Below, one piece after another: positions 1-8,500 of a DNA stretch of 61,668 nucleotides. Within the stretch, counting starts at the first letter, position 1. Every line of letters starts with the position of its first letter. The translations under genes were made by a program, and so were the position numbers. Below the pieces are notes generated by a model, which saw only the letters and a program-made list of their open reading frames with translations, had not been told where the DNA came from and ran no database searches. Origin of the DNA: Streptomyces galbus (GTDB taxonomy: Bacteria > Actinomycetota > Actinomycetes > Streptomycetales > Streptomycetaceae); assembly GCF_005280195.1 (NCBI RefSeq), contig NZ_SZPR01000022.1:1-61668 (forward strand). The letters run 5' to 3'.

Positions 1-137
1 GCCCGGGCCGCAGCCACCACAAGCGGCACAAAGTGGGTGCGACCTCCCGGACCCGGGGGAGCTGGTAGCGGGCTCCCGTCCTGAAACCCCGAGCCCCGCC
101 CGGATGCCAGCAAGGACGATGCGGACCGCAGCGCGTG

Positions 138-590
138 TCAGGGGGAGGGCTGGCGGAAGGCGTCGATCGCTGCCCGAGTGCGGGCCGCATGCTCCCACTC
201 CCGGTGGAAGCCGCCGGCCGGGCGCCGCCAGGTGCGCACCATGCGTTCGGCGACCTCGGCGATCTCCTCGGGGGCGGGGTAGATGCGGTGCAGTGCGTCG
301 ACCTGCCCGGCGAGGATCACCTGGTGCGGGGCGAGGCCGACCAAGGCGTACTCCCAGCCGGTGCCAGTTTCTTCCTCCCAGACGAGGCGCGCTCCGCCGC
401 GGCCGCCGGTGCGGCTGGCGTCCCAGTACAGGCGCATGGTCATCAGCTCGCCGTGTTCGCGGCCGGTGCGGCTGATGCGCAGCGCGCCGGACGGGATACC
501 CCGTGCGGTCAGGGCGGCGTCGACGGCCCGGAGGTAGGGCCAGTGCGGCAGCAGATGTGCCGGGAGCATGCCGGGCGGGTCGAGCAGCAT
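138..590 (-). CDS. Hypothetical protein downstream of polymerase-like gene
   Basis: A 150-residue protein that I cannot assign to a family. The ATG at 590 is preceded directly by GGAGGTGAGG, so I chose it over a longer frame running into the upstream gene. It begins 31 nt after the Y-family polymerase-like gene on the same strand and probably shares its transcript. No signal peptide, membrane segment or known catalytic motif is visible. The middle is aromatic and acidic (LVWEEETGTGWEYALVG) and the C-terminal third is Arg/Ala-rich and looks helical. Its position next to a DNA-damage-type gene is the only clue to its role. Confidence 0.6.
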   Translation of the reverse strand: MLLDPPGMLPAHLLPHWPYLRAVDAALTARGIPSGALRISRTGREHGELMTMRLYWDASRTGGRGGARLVWEEETGTGWEYALVGLAPHQVILAGQVDALHRIYPAPEEIAEVAERMVRTWRRPAGGFHREWEHAARTRAAIDAFRQPSP

Positions 591-621
591 CCTCACCTCC
601 AGCCGAGTTGATGGGCCGGTT

Positions 622-1632
622 TCAGGAGGCGCGGCGGAAGACCGCGGCCAGGCCGATGGCCCGGTCGCCGAACTTGGCGCGGATCCGGTCGGCGGCCTGC
701 TCGGCGACCAGGCGCGACTCGCGGACGCCGTCGAGGCTGATCTGCTCGGCGACCTGGCCGGCGTCGACGAGGTCCTCACCGCGCAGGACAAGGCCGGTCA
801 GGCGGCCGCGCTGCAGGCCGGCGGCGTCCATCAGCTGGTAGGCGAGCTGGCGCAGGTCGTCCTCGTGCGCGGACGGCTCCGCGAGCCGTCGGGTCCTCTC
901 CCAGGAGGTGCCGCCGGCGAACCGCATGGAGAGCGTCAGCGCGCGGGCCGCCTGGCCGCGCCCGCGCAGCAGCAGGCCGAGCTGGACGACGAGGTCGAGC
1001 AGGGCGGCGCGGACGGCGGCGCCGTCCAGGGTGTGCCGGTCGAAGGCGTGGCGCACGGCCGCCGAGGCGGGCAGGGCGCGCGGGACGACGGGTCGGGGGT
1101 CGATGCCGCGGGCCCGCTCGGCGGCCAGGCGCCCGGCCCGCCCGCCCAGCAGCCGCTGCACGGTGGCGGGGGTGACGGCGGCGAGCAGGCCGACGGTGTG
1201 GATGCCGTACTCGTGCAGAGCTTCGGCCTGCCGGGGGCCGATGCCCTGCAGGGCCTCCACCGCCAGCGGCGCCAGCCAGCCGGCCGCCTCGCCGGGTGCC
1301 ACAGCGAGGACCCCGCCGGGAGACTCGACCTGGGCGGAGGCGGTCGCCGCCACGGTGATGGACGGCCCGATCCCGACGCGGACGTCGACCCCGAACCGCG
1401 AGATAGTCCGCACCCGCAGCACCTCGCCCAAACGGCGGGTGTCACTGCCGTGGTAGCGCAGGGCGCCCTTCAGCTCCACCAGCGCCGCCGACGGCGGCAA
1501 CGCCTGCACCACCGGCGAGAGGCCGGACAGCAGCTCCAGGACCTGCCGGTAGAGCTCCTCCGGCAGCCGGTCCGGGCAGCGCACATGCATCACCGTCGGC
1601 ACCTCGCCGCACGCCGATCCTGTCGCCATCAC
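622..1632 (-). CDS. Y-family DNA polymerase-like protein, catalytic residues missing (ImuB-like)
   Basis: A 336-residue relative of the DinB/UmuC/ImuB family. The helix-hairpin-helix of the thumb is clear (ALQGIGPRQAEALHEYGI, about residues 127-144), followed by a little-finger-like region. The palm is degenerate: where active enzymes have the SIDE(A/x)F motif this protein reads ALVELKGALRYHG, and the N-terminal metal-binding Asp is absent. It should therefore not polymerise DNA. ImuB of the mycobacterial imuA'-imuB-dnaE2 mutasome is likewise inactive and acts as an adaptor, so a scaffold role in translesion synthesis is a reasonable inference. ATG starts at residues 1, 2 and 15 are possible. 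A LexA-like box lies 28 nt upstream of the start. Confidence 0.75.
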   Translation of the reverse strand: MMATGSACGEVPTVMHVRCPDRLPEELYRQVLELLSGLSPVVQALPPSAALVELKGALRYHGSDTRRLGEVLRVRTISRFGVDVRVGIGPSITVAATASAQVESPGGVLAVAPGEAAGWLAPLAVEALQGIGPRQAEALHEYGIHTVGLLAAVTPATVQRLLGGRAGRLAAERARGIDPRPVVPRALPASAAVRHAFDRHTLDGAAVRAALLDLVVQLGLLLRGRGQAARALTLSMRFAGGTSWERTRRLAEPSAHEDDLRQLAYQLMDAAGLQRGRLTGLVLRGEDLVDAGQVAEQISLDGVRESRLVAEQAADRIRAKFGDRAIGLAAVFRRAS

Positions 1633-1659
1633 GACTCACCTCCCACACCATCCACGATA

Positions 1660-1675
1660 TCGAACATATACTCGA
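1660..1675. promoter_or_regulatory. LexA (SOS) box-like sequence
   Basis: TCGAAC-ATAT-ACTCGA lies just upstream of the minus-strand polymerase-like gene. It matches the actinobacterial and Bacillus-type SOS box TCGAAC-N4-GTTCGA at 14 of 16 positions, counting the spacer as free; both mismatches are in one half-site. Position and target gene both fit LexA control. The match was read by eye. Confidence 0.45.
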
Positions 1676-1758
1676 AAACGGGAGGGTGCGATGCCGAGTC
1701 GTGCCGTGACCTGCATTGAGGTGACGCGCCTCGCCGCTCAAGAACAGGAACCACCCCT

Positions 1759-1959
1759 ATGACGACTCCCGTACCGCCGGTCTCCGAACCGGACCCGTCC
1801 GCGCTCACCTGTCCCGGCGACCAGGTCGGCCCGTGCGCCACCTGCCAGCGAAAGATCCAGAAGTACGGCCGCGGGGGAGGACCCCTGTGCGAGTGGTGCT
1901 TCCGCTCTGCGCTGGAGCAGTGGGGCCCGAAGGTCCGCCACACCAGCACCCGGCCATGA
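1759..1959 (+). CDS. Small protein with CxxC...CxxC zinc-ribbon pattern
   Basis: A 66-residue protein whose centre has two cysteine pairs (CATCQRK and, 18 residues on, CEWC) spaced as in a treble-clef or zinc-ribbon knuckle. It probably binds one Zn ion; whether it contacts nucleic acid or protein cannot be told. Its TGA overlaps the ATG of the next gene (ATGA at 1956-1959), which supports both starts. It reads away from the polymerase-like gene, with a 126-nt shared intergenic region. Confidence 0.55.
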   Translation: MTTPVPPVSEPDPSALTCPGDQVGPCATCQRKIQKYGRGGGPLCEWCFRSALEQWGPKVRHTSTRP

Positions 1960-2369
1960 GCCCCGTTCCCGAGCCAGAGGTCGCCCGCCCGTGGCGCCCT
2001 GAGGACGGACCCCGGCCGAAGGTGTGGACGTGGCCGCGGACAGACCGCCCGGCACTGTGGGTGCGCTCGCACGGCGCCGAGCGCTACGCCCCGATCGTTG
2101 CGAAGCAGGAGTGGGCGGACGGCACGGTGTACTACCAGGTGGAATTCGACCCGCACGGCGACCGGCGGGTGGGGATGCGCCTGTACCGGTGGCCCCAGCC
2201 GGGGCTGCGGATGGCTCGCGTGAGCCGCTCGCGGCCGGCCAGGGGAGTCGATGAGTCCCAGCAGGCAGCAGGGTGGGATGCCCCACCGAACTGCTCGTCC
2301 GGCGGGTTGAGCGGACCTGCTGACACTCGTGCGGGATGCATCCGTGCCGCGCAAGACCAATGCAGGTGA
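1956..2369 (+). CDS. Hypothetical protein, coupled to zinc-ribbon gene
   Basis: A 137-residue protein starting at the ATG that overlaps the previous stop codon. The first 85 residues look like a compact domain rich in Trp and Pro (ARPWRPEDGPRPKVWTWP, then DGTVYYQVEFDPHGDRRVG, which suggests a beta-sheet). The C-terminal 50 residues are low in structure and could be non-native. I do not recognise the family. The end overlaps the longest reading of the next gene by 41 nt, so either this tail or that start may be wrong. Confidence 0.45.
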   Translation: MSPVPEPEVARPWRPEDGPRPKVWTWPRTDRPALWVRSHGAERYAPIVAKQEWADGTVYYQVEFDPHGDRRVGMRLYRWPQPGLRMARVSRSRPARGVDESQQAAGWDAPPNCSSGGLSGPADTRAGCIRAAQDQCR

Positions 2370-2781
2370 AGCCGCCCGGCGGCTGTTCTCCCCCGCCTAC
2401 GCTGCGCCTGTGCGGAACACGAAGGCGTTCAAGGAAGCTGTTGCCCAGACGCTCACGGAGCTGGCCCACCGATGGGTGACCCTCGCGCCGGCGACCGTGC
2501 AGGACACCATCGAGCGGCAGATCACCACCGTGGCGCAACGGCTCCGGATCCAGGTGCGCTCCGCCTGGCGCTACTTCGACGCCTCCCTCACGGCCGACCG
2601 GCTCGCGCAGAGTGCGGCGTCGTACGAGGGGAGCAGCAGCGAGAAGGACGTCGGGCAGGCCCCGATGCCGCCGCTGGACAACCCGGAACTCGCCGTGGTC
2701 CTCGCCGGGGTGCCGGACTCTCTGGCCCGCAGCGGCGGCGACTTGTACGCGGTCATCATCAACGTGGCGGTCAACGCCTGA
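2329..2781 (+). CDS. Hypothetical helical protein
   Basis: Up to 150 residues from the GTG at 2329. GTG codons at 2344 and 2410 are alternative starts, the last avoiding overlap with the preceding gene. Residues 30-90 are predicted helical and basic (KAFKEAVAQTLTELAHRW, then RQITTVAQRLRIQVRSAWRY), resembling a DNA- or protein-binding bundle, but I cannot name a family. The stop is followed with no gap by the ATG of a Cys-containing small protein, suggesting translational coupling. Confidence 0.45.
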   Translation: MRDASVPRKTNAGEAARRLFSPAYAAPVRNTKAFKEAVAQTLTELAHRWVTLAPATVQDTIERQITTVAQRLRIQVRSAWRYFDASLTADRLAQSAASYEGSSSEKDVGQAPMPPLDNPELAVVLAGVPDSLARSGGDLYAVIINVAVNA

Positions 2782-2970
2782 ATGGCCGGCCACATCCACG
2801 GTGAGGACGGCTGCAGCGGCTGCGAGGGCAGCCGCGGCCCGGCCGGCCATGACTGGGCCGCGAGGATGCGCACCATCACCGACATGCAGCCGGACATCAC
2901 CAAGTGGTTCGACCGCGACGTGTGGACCGCCGCCGTCAACGACGCGGGCTACACCGTCACCCGCCGCTGA
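2782..2970 (+). CDS. Small protein with CxxC motif
   Basis: A 62-residue protein whose ATG directly abuts the TGA of the preceding gene. The N-terminus carries HIHGEDGCSGCEG, a possible metal-binding patch. The rest is a short alpha/beta stretch ending DAGYTVTRR. No family recognised. Likely last gene of the four-gene set that begins at 1759. Confidence 0.45.
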   Translation: MAGHIHGEDGCSGCEGSRGPAGHDWAARMRTITDMQPDITKWFDRDVWTAAVNDAGYTVTRR

Positions 2971-3136
2971 CGCCAGCGTGCAGAAACGGGCAGGACGCCA
3001 CGTGCCCGCTGCGCATGCCGACGATCTCACTTACCGCCCGATCGGGTAGAGCCACAGCCGCTTGCCGGGCGAGCCGGCCGCACATCCCGCTACGAAGATC
3101 ACGCACCGTCCGTGACCTTCAAAAGGGACCCTGCCC

Positions 3137-3811
3137 GTGCGCTTCGCCCGCACCGCCACTGCCGTGGCCGCCGTCCTCGCCGCCTTTTTCATCCCGCCGG
3201 GCGCGCACGCCGCCCCGGCTGCTCGCGCACCTGGTGAGACCGTCACCCTGCCCGTCCAAGACGCCCTCGCCCAGCTGCCGGTACGCATCGAGGACCGCAC
3301 CGGATATGAGCGCACCGCGTTCAGGCACTGGGTCGACGCCGACCGGGACGGTTGCAACACGCGCGCGGAGGTCTTGAAAGCCGAAGCCGTCACCGCTCCG
3401 GAGCAGGGAGCGAGCTGCCGGCTGAGCGGGGGAGAGTGGTACTCGGCGTACGACGACCGCTACCTCCAGGGGCCGTCTGGGTTGGACATCGACCACCTGG
3501 TCCCGCTCGCCGAAGCCTGGGACTCCGGCGCCTCGGCCTGGAGCGCGGCGGAGCGCGAGGCCTACGCCAACGACCTCGGCGACGACCGCGCCCTGATCGC
3601 CGTATCGGCCGCCTCCAACCGTTCCAAGGCCGACCAGGACCCCTCCACGTGGCTGCCGCCGGCCACCGGGTACCGCTGCCAGTACGCCACCGACTGGGTC
3701 GCCGACAAGACCCGCTGGGCACTGAGCATCGACCCCGCCGAGGCCGACGCGCTCAGCGACCTGCTCGATGCCTGCCCCGACGTGCCGATCACCGTCACGA
3801 CGGCTCACTGA
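3137..3811 (+). CDS. Secreted HNH-family nuclease (DUF1524/GmrSD C-terminal type)
   Basis: A 224-residue exported protein. The GTG start has AAAAGGGA upstream. Residues 1-25 are a signal peptide (basic n-region, Ala/Val core, cleavage near AHA-A). The mature part carries the motif LDIDHLVPLAEAWDSG, the His-containing beta-beta-alpha-metal element of DUF1524-type HNH endonucleases, and an Asn later (NRSKADQDPSTW) that completes the HNH set. Cysteines near DGCNTR, ASCRLSG, YRCQY and DACPD suggest two disulfides. Such proteins in streptomycetes are extracellular nucleases, probably used for nutrient scavenging or antagonism. A diverged copy of its 3' end lies at 5092-5180. Confidence 0.85.
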   Translation: MRFARTATAVAAVLAAFFIPPGAHAAPAARAPGETVTLPVQDALAQLPVRIEDRTGYERTAFRHWVDADRDGCNTRAEVLKAEAVTAPEQGASCRLSGGEWYSAYDDRYLQGPSGLDIDHLVPLAEAWDSGASAWSAAEREAYANDLGDDRALIAVSAASNRSKADQDPSTWLPPATGYRCQYATDWVADKTRWALSIDPAEADALSDLLDACPDVPITVTTAH

Positions 3812-3911
3812 TCACACCTGAGCCGACGGGACTGCTTGTGCGCCATCGACGGCACTGCGGGTCACCGCCGGGCCTGTGCTGGATACGCCCAACGTCCGTC
3901 GTGTGCAGGGG

Positions 3912-4886
3912 TTACGGCTCGGCGGAATCGGTCCCGGACTCACCGAACCGCGGCACCTGCGCGATGTCGATGTCCGTGCGGATGCGGTGCGGGCGAGCCG
4001 GATGACGGAACCGTCCTGCAGCGTCCCGGGCGACGTCGACAGCCACCTCCAGCACCACCGCGGGCTCCACCAGGACGACGTCGAGCGTGCGCTGTGTTCC
4101 CCAGCCCGCCGAGAACGTCCACCCCTGCCACGGATGCACGCCCGCCGGCGGGACCAGGAGGTCGCCCAGGGCGCGGCCGGTGCGCTGGGAGAGGGTGGTG
4201 CTGCGTCCGGCGTACTGAAGGCGGCCCGTGGCGTCGTAGCGCCCCAGCAGCACCGTCCGGGGCGCCATCAGCGAGCCGGTGACGGCGCCGATGATGGCCT
4301 CGGCGGTGGTGCGCACCTTGTATTTCCGCCAGGCCCTGGCGCCCCCGGCGTAGGGCTCGTCCAGCCGCTTGAAGCACAGGCCCTCCAGCCCGGCCGCCGT
4401 CCACTCCAGCCACCCCCGCGCCACGGCCGGATCGGTCGTCGACGGACACAACGTCAGCGGCGCCACCAGCTGGCGCTCGGCGAATAGGGCCTCCAGGGCC
4501 GCGCGCCGCCGCACGTACGGCCAGCTGGTCAGGTCGGCCCCCTCCGCGTGGACCAGGTCGAAGACCACATAGTGCGCCGGCCACCGGACCGCCCCCTCGG
4601 CTGCGCCACTGCCCCGCCGGGCAAGGCGCTGCTGGAGCCGCTCGAAAGCGAGCCGCCCCTGCTCCCACACCACGAGCTCCCCGTCTAAGCCGGTGTCCGT
4701 CGGCAACTGCGCGAGGGCCGCGGCGCGGATTTCGGGGAACGATGCGGTCATGTCGGTGCCCTGCCTCGAGCGCAGCAGCACCTGCCCGCCGGTGCGCACG
4801 GCGAGCTAGGCGCGGAAGCCGTCCCACTTCGGCTCGGCCGCCCACCCTGCAGGCAGGGTCGGGCTGGTCACGGCGGTGGTGAGCAT
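3912..4886 (-). pseudogene. ATP-dependent DNA ligase, interrupted by an in-frame TAG
   Basis: Reading from the ATG at 4886 gives MLTTAVTSPT..., then EPKWDGFRA and a TAG at 4806-4808. The same frame then continues uninterrupted for about 297 codons. EPKWDG is the KxDG nucleotidyl-transfer motif, with Lys20 the adenylation residue. Downstream are motif III (LDGELVVW), motif IV (EGLCFKRLDEPY), motif V (WRKYKVR) and the OB-fold. Without readthrough, any protein restarted after the stop lacks the catalytic Lys. The lesion is a single substitution, with no frameshift, so it is recent or a sequencing error. The family includes LigD/LigC-like ligases, which act in nonhomologous end joining and repair. 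Two further C-terminal fragments of the same family occur near 20.7 and 50.6 kb. Confidence 0.85.
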
Positions 4887-5091
4887 AGGTTCGCAAAGAG
4901 TCCAGGACATGCGCGGATGCCTTCCACACGGCCCGTTAGGTCACGCGCGCACCTGAAAGGCCGGAGCGCTCGTCACGGACCACAGCAAGTAGCAGAGAGG
5001 CATGGTCGCCTCGCCCGTCGGAGGAGCCGTCCCTGCCGGCGGGCTGATGGGGATGCCGCTCGCTCCTCCTTCCCCCCAGGCCCAGCCGCCC

Positions 5092-5180
5092 AGATCACCA
5101 TCACGACGGCTCTCTGAGCACGCCTGAGCCGGCGGGCCGCTTGTCCGTCGTCGGTAGCACCGCGGTCGCCGCCGGGTATG
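5092..5180 (+). repeat. Diverged copy of the 3' end of the HNH nuclease gene
   Basis: This stretch aligns by eye with 3783-3875: both encode a tail of the form QITITTAL-stop or PITVTTAH-stop and continue with similar downstream sequence (CTGAGC.CGCCTGAGCCG against CTGATC.CACCTGAGCCG). The rest of the gene is absent. It fills part of the 300-nt gap between the broken ligase and the repeat protein; nothing else is recognised there. Confidence 0.6.
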
Positions 5181-5186
5181 AGCGGG

Positions 5187-8100
5187 TCAGTCCAGGTCGT
5201 TCCATGTCCACGAAGGCGCAGCACTTCCGTCAGGTTCACGTCCGAGTCGGAAGCGCTCCCGGTTCCCTCCCAGTTTGATGAACAGACCGAAGTGTCCGGC
5301 GGCAGGGAGCCGCCTGGCCAGGACAGTGACCTGATTGTCGGCTCCCGCCTCCTGCAACGTCCCCAGCAACGCGGCGACGCCGTACTGCTTGTCGAGTGCG
5401 GCGTGCGCGGCGGGGTCGCGCGCCAGCAGGGCCGCGACCTGATCGTCCGCCCCTACAACCCGCATCATCCGCAGCAGCCAGGCGACGGCAGACGGGTCTT
5501 CAAGGGCGGCGTGCGCGGCGGGGTCGCGCGCTAGCAGAGCCGCGACCTGACCATCCGCCCCCGCCTCCCGCATCTCCTTCAGCAGTCCGGCGACTGCAGA
5601 CGGGTCTTCAAGGGCGGCGTGCGCGGCGGCGTCGCGCGCCAGGAAGGCCGCGACCTGATCATCCGCCCCCGCCTCCCGCAGCGTGGCGACTTGGGCTGCG
5701 TTATCAAGGGCGGCGCGCACGGCGGCGTCGCGCGCCAGCAGGGTGGTGACCTGCTCGTCCAGCTCAGCCTCCCGCATCTCCCGCAGCAGCCGGGCGAGGG
5801 CGGAAGGGTTGTTGAGGACGGCGTGCGCGGCGGCCCGCCCGGCCAGGGCCGCGACCTGATCGTCCGCCCTCGCCTCCCGCATCTCCTTCAGCAGCCAGAT
5901 GAGGGCGGAAGGGTTGTTGAGGGCGGCGTGCGCGGCGGCCCGCCCGGCCAGGGCCGCGACCTGATCGTCCGCCCCCGCCTCCCGCATCTCCTCCAGCAGT
6001 GAAGTGAGGGCGTACGGGTTGTCGGGGGCGGCGTGCGCGGCGGGGTCGCGCGCCAGCAGCGCCGCGACCTGATCATACGCCCCCGCCTCCCGCATCTCCC
6101 GCAGCAGCGAGGCGACGGCAGACGGGTCTTCAAGGGCGGCGTGCGCGGCGGGGTCGCGCGCCAGCAGCGCCGCGACCTGATCATCCGCCCCCGCCTCCCG
6201 CAGCGCCTTCAGCAGTCCGGCGACGGCAAACGGGGCCTCAAGGGCGGCGTGCGCGGCGGGGTCGCGCGCCAGCAAGGCCGCAACCTGATCATCCGCCCCC
6301 GCCCCCCGCATCACCTCCAGCAACATGGCTAGCCACGGCGGGTCGTAGAAGGCGGCGTGCGCGGCGGCCCGCCCAGCCAGGACAACGACCTGCTCCTGCG
6401 CCCCCGCCTCCAGCATCACCCGCAGCAACACGTCCACTTCGAGCGGGTTGCCGAGGGCGGCCTGCGCGGCGGCCCGCCCAGCCAGGACAACGACCTGATC
6501 GTCCGCCCCCGCCTCCCGCATCATCCGCAGCAGCCAGGCGACGGCAGACGGGTCTTCAAGGGCGGCGTGCGCGGCGGGGTCGCACGCCAGCAGCGCCGCG
6601 ACCTGATCGTCCGCCCCCGCCTCCCGCATCTCCTCCAGCAGTTGGGCGAGGTCCGACGGGTCATCGAGAGCGGCGTGCGCGGCGGCCCACTGGGCAGGGC
6701 GCGGGTCGCTGGGGTGTGAGGTGTGCAGGTGGTTGATGAGGGAGATGGCAGCGTGGGGGCTGCCATGGGTGGTGGCGTTTTTGTGGAGTTGGGCGGCGTC
6801 GCGGCACAGGCCGCGGTTCCAGGCGGCATTGCCCAACTCGGTGAGGTCGTTGGGATAGGCGTGATGGGCGGCCGCGGTCCAGAAGTCGATGGGCGGGATG
6901 GTGCCGGCGCGGTGGCGGCGGCCGTGCTGGTCGAGGTAGTCGGCCAGTAGGTAGTGCGGTCCTTGGGGATTGGGGGCTACTGGCCGGCGGCTGTTTCTCT
7001 GATTGTGGGAGCCTCTGACGTTGACGGGGGTGAGGATGCCGGGGATGCCGTTGCAGGGTGTGGTGACGTAGGCGAGGGCCTTCGGCAGCCAGTCGTCCTC
7101 CAGCGCGCGGTACTCGGTGTCGGTGAGGTAGCCGGGGGCGGCGTCGGCGAGCCAGGCCAGCGGGATGTGCAGGCCTGCACCTAGCCGGCGGGCGTCCATC
7201 GCGGCGTGGATGAGGGCCAGAGTGGCTCCCTCGGCGGCGTGGTAGCGGTCCATCAGGTAGGGCACACCGGCCAGGTACTGGGTGACCTGCGCGTCTTCTG
7301 CGTGCTGGGCGGCCTGCGTGAGGCGGGGGTCGGCATCGGCGGTTGCGCCGAGTGCGGCCAGTTCGGCCGAGATGAAGGCCTTCGGCACATCGATCTTGTG
7401 CCCGTTTAGGAGCGCGCGAACATTGGGACGCTGGTCATCGGTGGTCGCGGCGTCCCAGTGTTCGCGCCACAGAGTGCCTAGAACTAGTACCGGGGCTCGT
7501 GACGGATCGGTGAGCAGTTTCCGCAGGCCTGCGGCGACCTGCTCGCCGAGCGGGTGCGGCGCCAGGTAGTACTGGGCCTCGTTAAGCCACACCACTGTTC
7601 TCGGGGCGATGTCCGGCAGCGCGGCTAGGACCGCCTCAGGGGCGGTGGGGGTGAGGGGATGCAACAGCCGCCAGCCGTCCGGCAGCTCGCGAACGGCCTC
7701 CCACAGGGCGCGGGTCTTCCCTGTGGACGATCTCCCGACCAGGACCGTGATGCCGCTGTCTCCGGCGACTGCGGCATCGACCACCGTCTTCAGCCTCGCG
7801 TCGTGGTCTCTTGGGACATAGGTAGGCAGGATGCCGAAGCGGTCGCGGGCATCCTGGGCCTCCAGCGCCGGGTGGATGCCCAAGCCCCGGTCCAGCACGA
7901 GCCTGAGGTCGTCGCGGAGCTCACCGATTGGGCGGCCCACGCCTTGCGCCATCTGGGCCCGCACCCACAGCTCCCGCACCCGGCGCGCCATATCCGCCAC
8001 ATCCCAGGCGGCACGGCGAGCCAGCACCTTAGCCACGGACACCACATCAGCCTGCTGCTGGGCCCGTTCTCTGTCGGAGATGACACGGCTGATGGTGTCC

Positions 8101-8333
8101 CGGCTCGGTCCCCCCGGCAGATCCTCATGGACATCTGCAGCGATGTCTTCAGAGATCTCATCCAGACTGGGGGTGCCTGCTGCCAGGTAGACCTCGTACA
8201 GCAGGTCCTTGAGCTCGCGCAGTGCAGGCGGCCAACCGACCCGTGCCCGCGTCAGCAGCCGCGGCCGCGCCCGAGGCAGGCGCTTCGGCCCGCCGTTCCG
8301 GTCCGGCCGGCCGCCCCCCATGTCGCCACTCAT
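5187..8333 (-). CDS. P-loop (STAND-like) protein with C-terminal helical repeats
   Basis: 1048 residues from the ATG at 8333 (a longer frame exists but its extra 47 residues look non-native). Residues about 55-100 form a helix-turn-helix-like segment (SLDEISEDIAADVHEDLPGG, then SRDTISRVISDR). A P-loop follows at 200-207 (GRSSTGKT) and a Walker B-like strand at about 246-254 (RTVVWLNEAQ). The middle is helical. From about residue 546 there are 13 tandem units of about 36 residues, consensus DPAAHAALEDPSAVAxLLxxM then REAGADDQVAALLAR. This arrangement, NTPase plus superhelical repeats, is that of STAND signal-transducing ATPases, which sense ligands through the repeats; many act in antiphage or stress responses. 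No effector domain is recognised. Transcribed alone, divergent from a 39-residue gene. Confidence 0.75.
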   Translation of the reverse strand: MSGDMGGGRPDRNGGPKRLPRARPRLLTRARVGWPPALRELKDLLYEVYLAAGTPSLDEISEDIAADVHEDLPGGPSRDTISRVISDRERAQQQADVVSVAKVLARRAAWDVADMARRVRELWVRAQMAQGVGRPIGELRDDLRLVLDRGLGIHPALEAQDARDRFGILPTYVPRDHDARLKTVVDAAVAGDSGITVLVGRSSTGKTRALWEAVRELPDGWRLLHPLTPTAPEAVLAALPDIAPRTVVWLNEAQYYLAPHPLGEQVAAGLRKLLTDPSRAPVLVLGTLWREHWDAATTDDQRPNVRALLNGHKIDVPKAFISAELAALGATADADPRLTQAAQHAEDAQVTQYLAGVPYLMDRYHAAEGATLALIHAAMDARRLGAGLHIPLAWLADAAPGYLTDTEYRALEDDWLPKALAYVTTPCNGIPGILTPVNVRGSHNQRNSRRPVAPNPQGPHYLLADYLDQHGRRHRAGTIPPIDFWTAAAHHAYPNDLTELGNAAWNRGLCRDAAQLHKNATTHGSPHAAISLINHLHTSHPSDPRPAQWAAAHAALDDPSDLAQLLEEMREAGADDQVAALLACDPAAHAALEDPSAVAWLLRMMREAGADDQVVVLAGRAAAQAALGNPLEVDVLLRVMLEAGAQEQVVVLAGRAAAHAAFYDPPWLAMLLEVMRGAGADDQVAALLARDPAAHAALEAPFAVAGLLKALREAGADDQVAALLARDPAAHAALEDPSAVASLLREMREAGAYDQVAALLARDPAAHAAPDNPYALTSLLEEMREAGADDQVAALAGRAAAHAALNNPSALIWLLKEMREARADDQVAALAGRAAAHAVLNNPSALARLLREMREAELDEQVTTLLARDAAVRAALDNAAQVATLREAGADDQVAAFLARDAAAHAALEDPSAVAGLLKEMREAGADGQVAALLARDPAAHAALEDPSAVAWLLRMMRVVGADDQVAALLARDPAAHAALDKQYGVAALLGTLQEAGADNQVTVLARRLPAAGHFGLFIKLGGNRERFRLGREPDGSAAPSWTWNDLD
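5310..6695 (-). repeat. 13 tandem ~105-108 bp repeats within the STAND-like gene
   Basis: The 3' part of the gene consists of 13 head-to-tail units of 35-36 codons. Several are near identical in DNA (for example the stretch encoding EDPSAVA..LL..MREAGADDQVAALLAR recurs at about 5.45, 6.12 and 6.55 kb). One unit (near 5.69 kb) is shortened by about four codons. Units alternate between ending in LLAR-DP and LAG-RA, giving two sub-types. The pattern implies expansion and shuffling by recombination. Confidence 0.85.
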
Positions 8334-8500
8334 CGCACCATCGTCTCCGAATCCGCACCCCGCCACGGCCTGAACAGCGCAAATACGTGAGCCTGTTGGC
8401 GACTCGTCGCAACTCGGCGACAGACGTTGCGGGGGTCTGAGGGTGGACAGCAGGCCGGCCGGCTGCTCATCCACCCATCAGACTCCCTGTGGAGGACCTC

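Noticed and set aside
5310..6695. CRISPR-like periodicity
   Set aside because: The repeats are about 107 bp, in frame, contiguous without unique spacers, and encode helical repeats.
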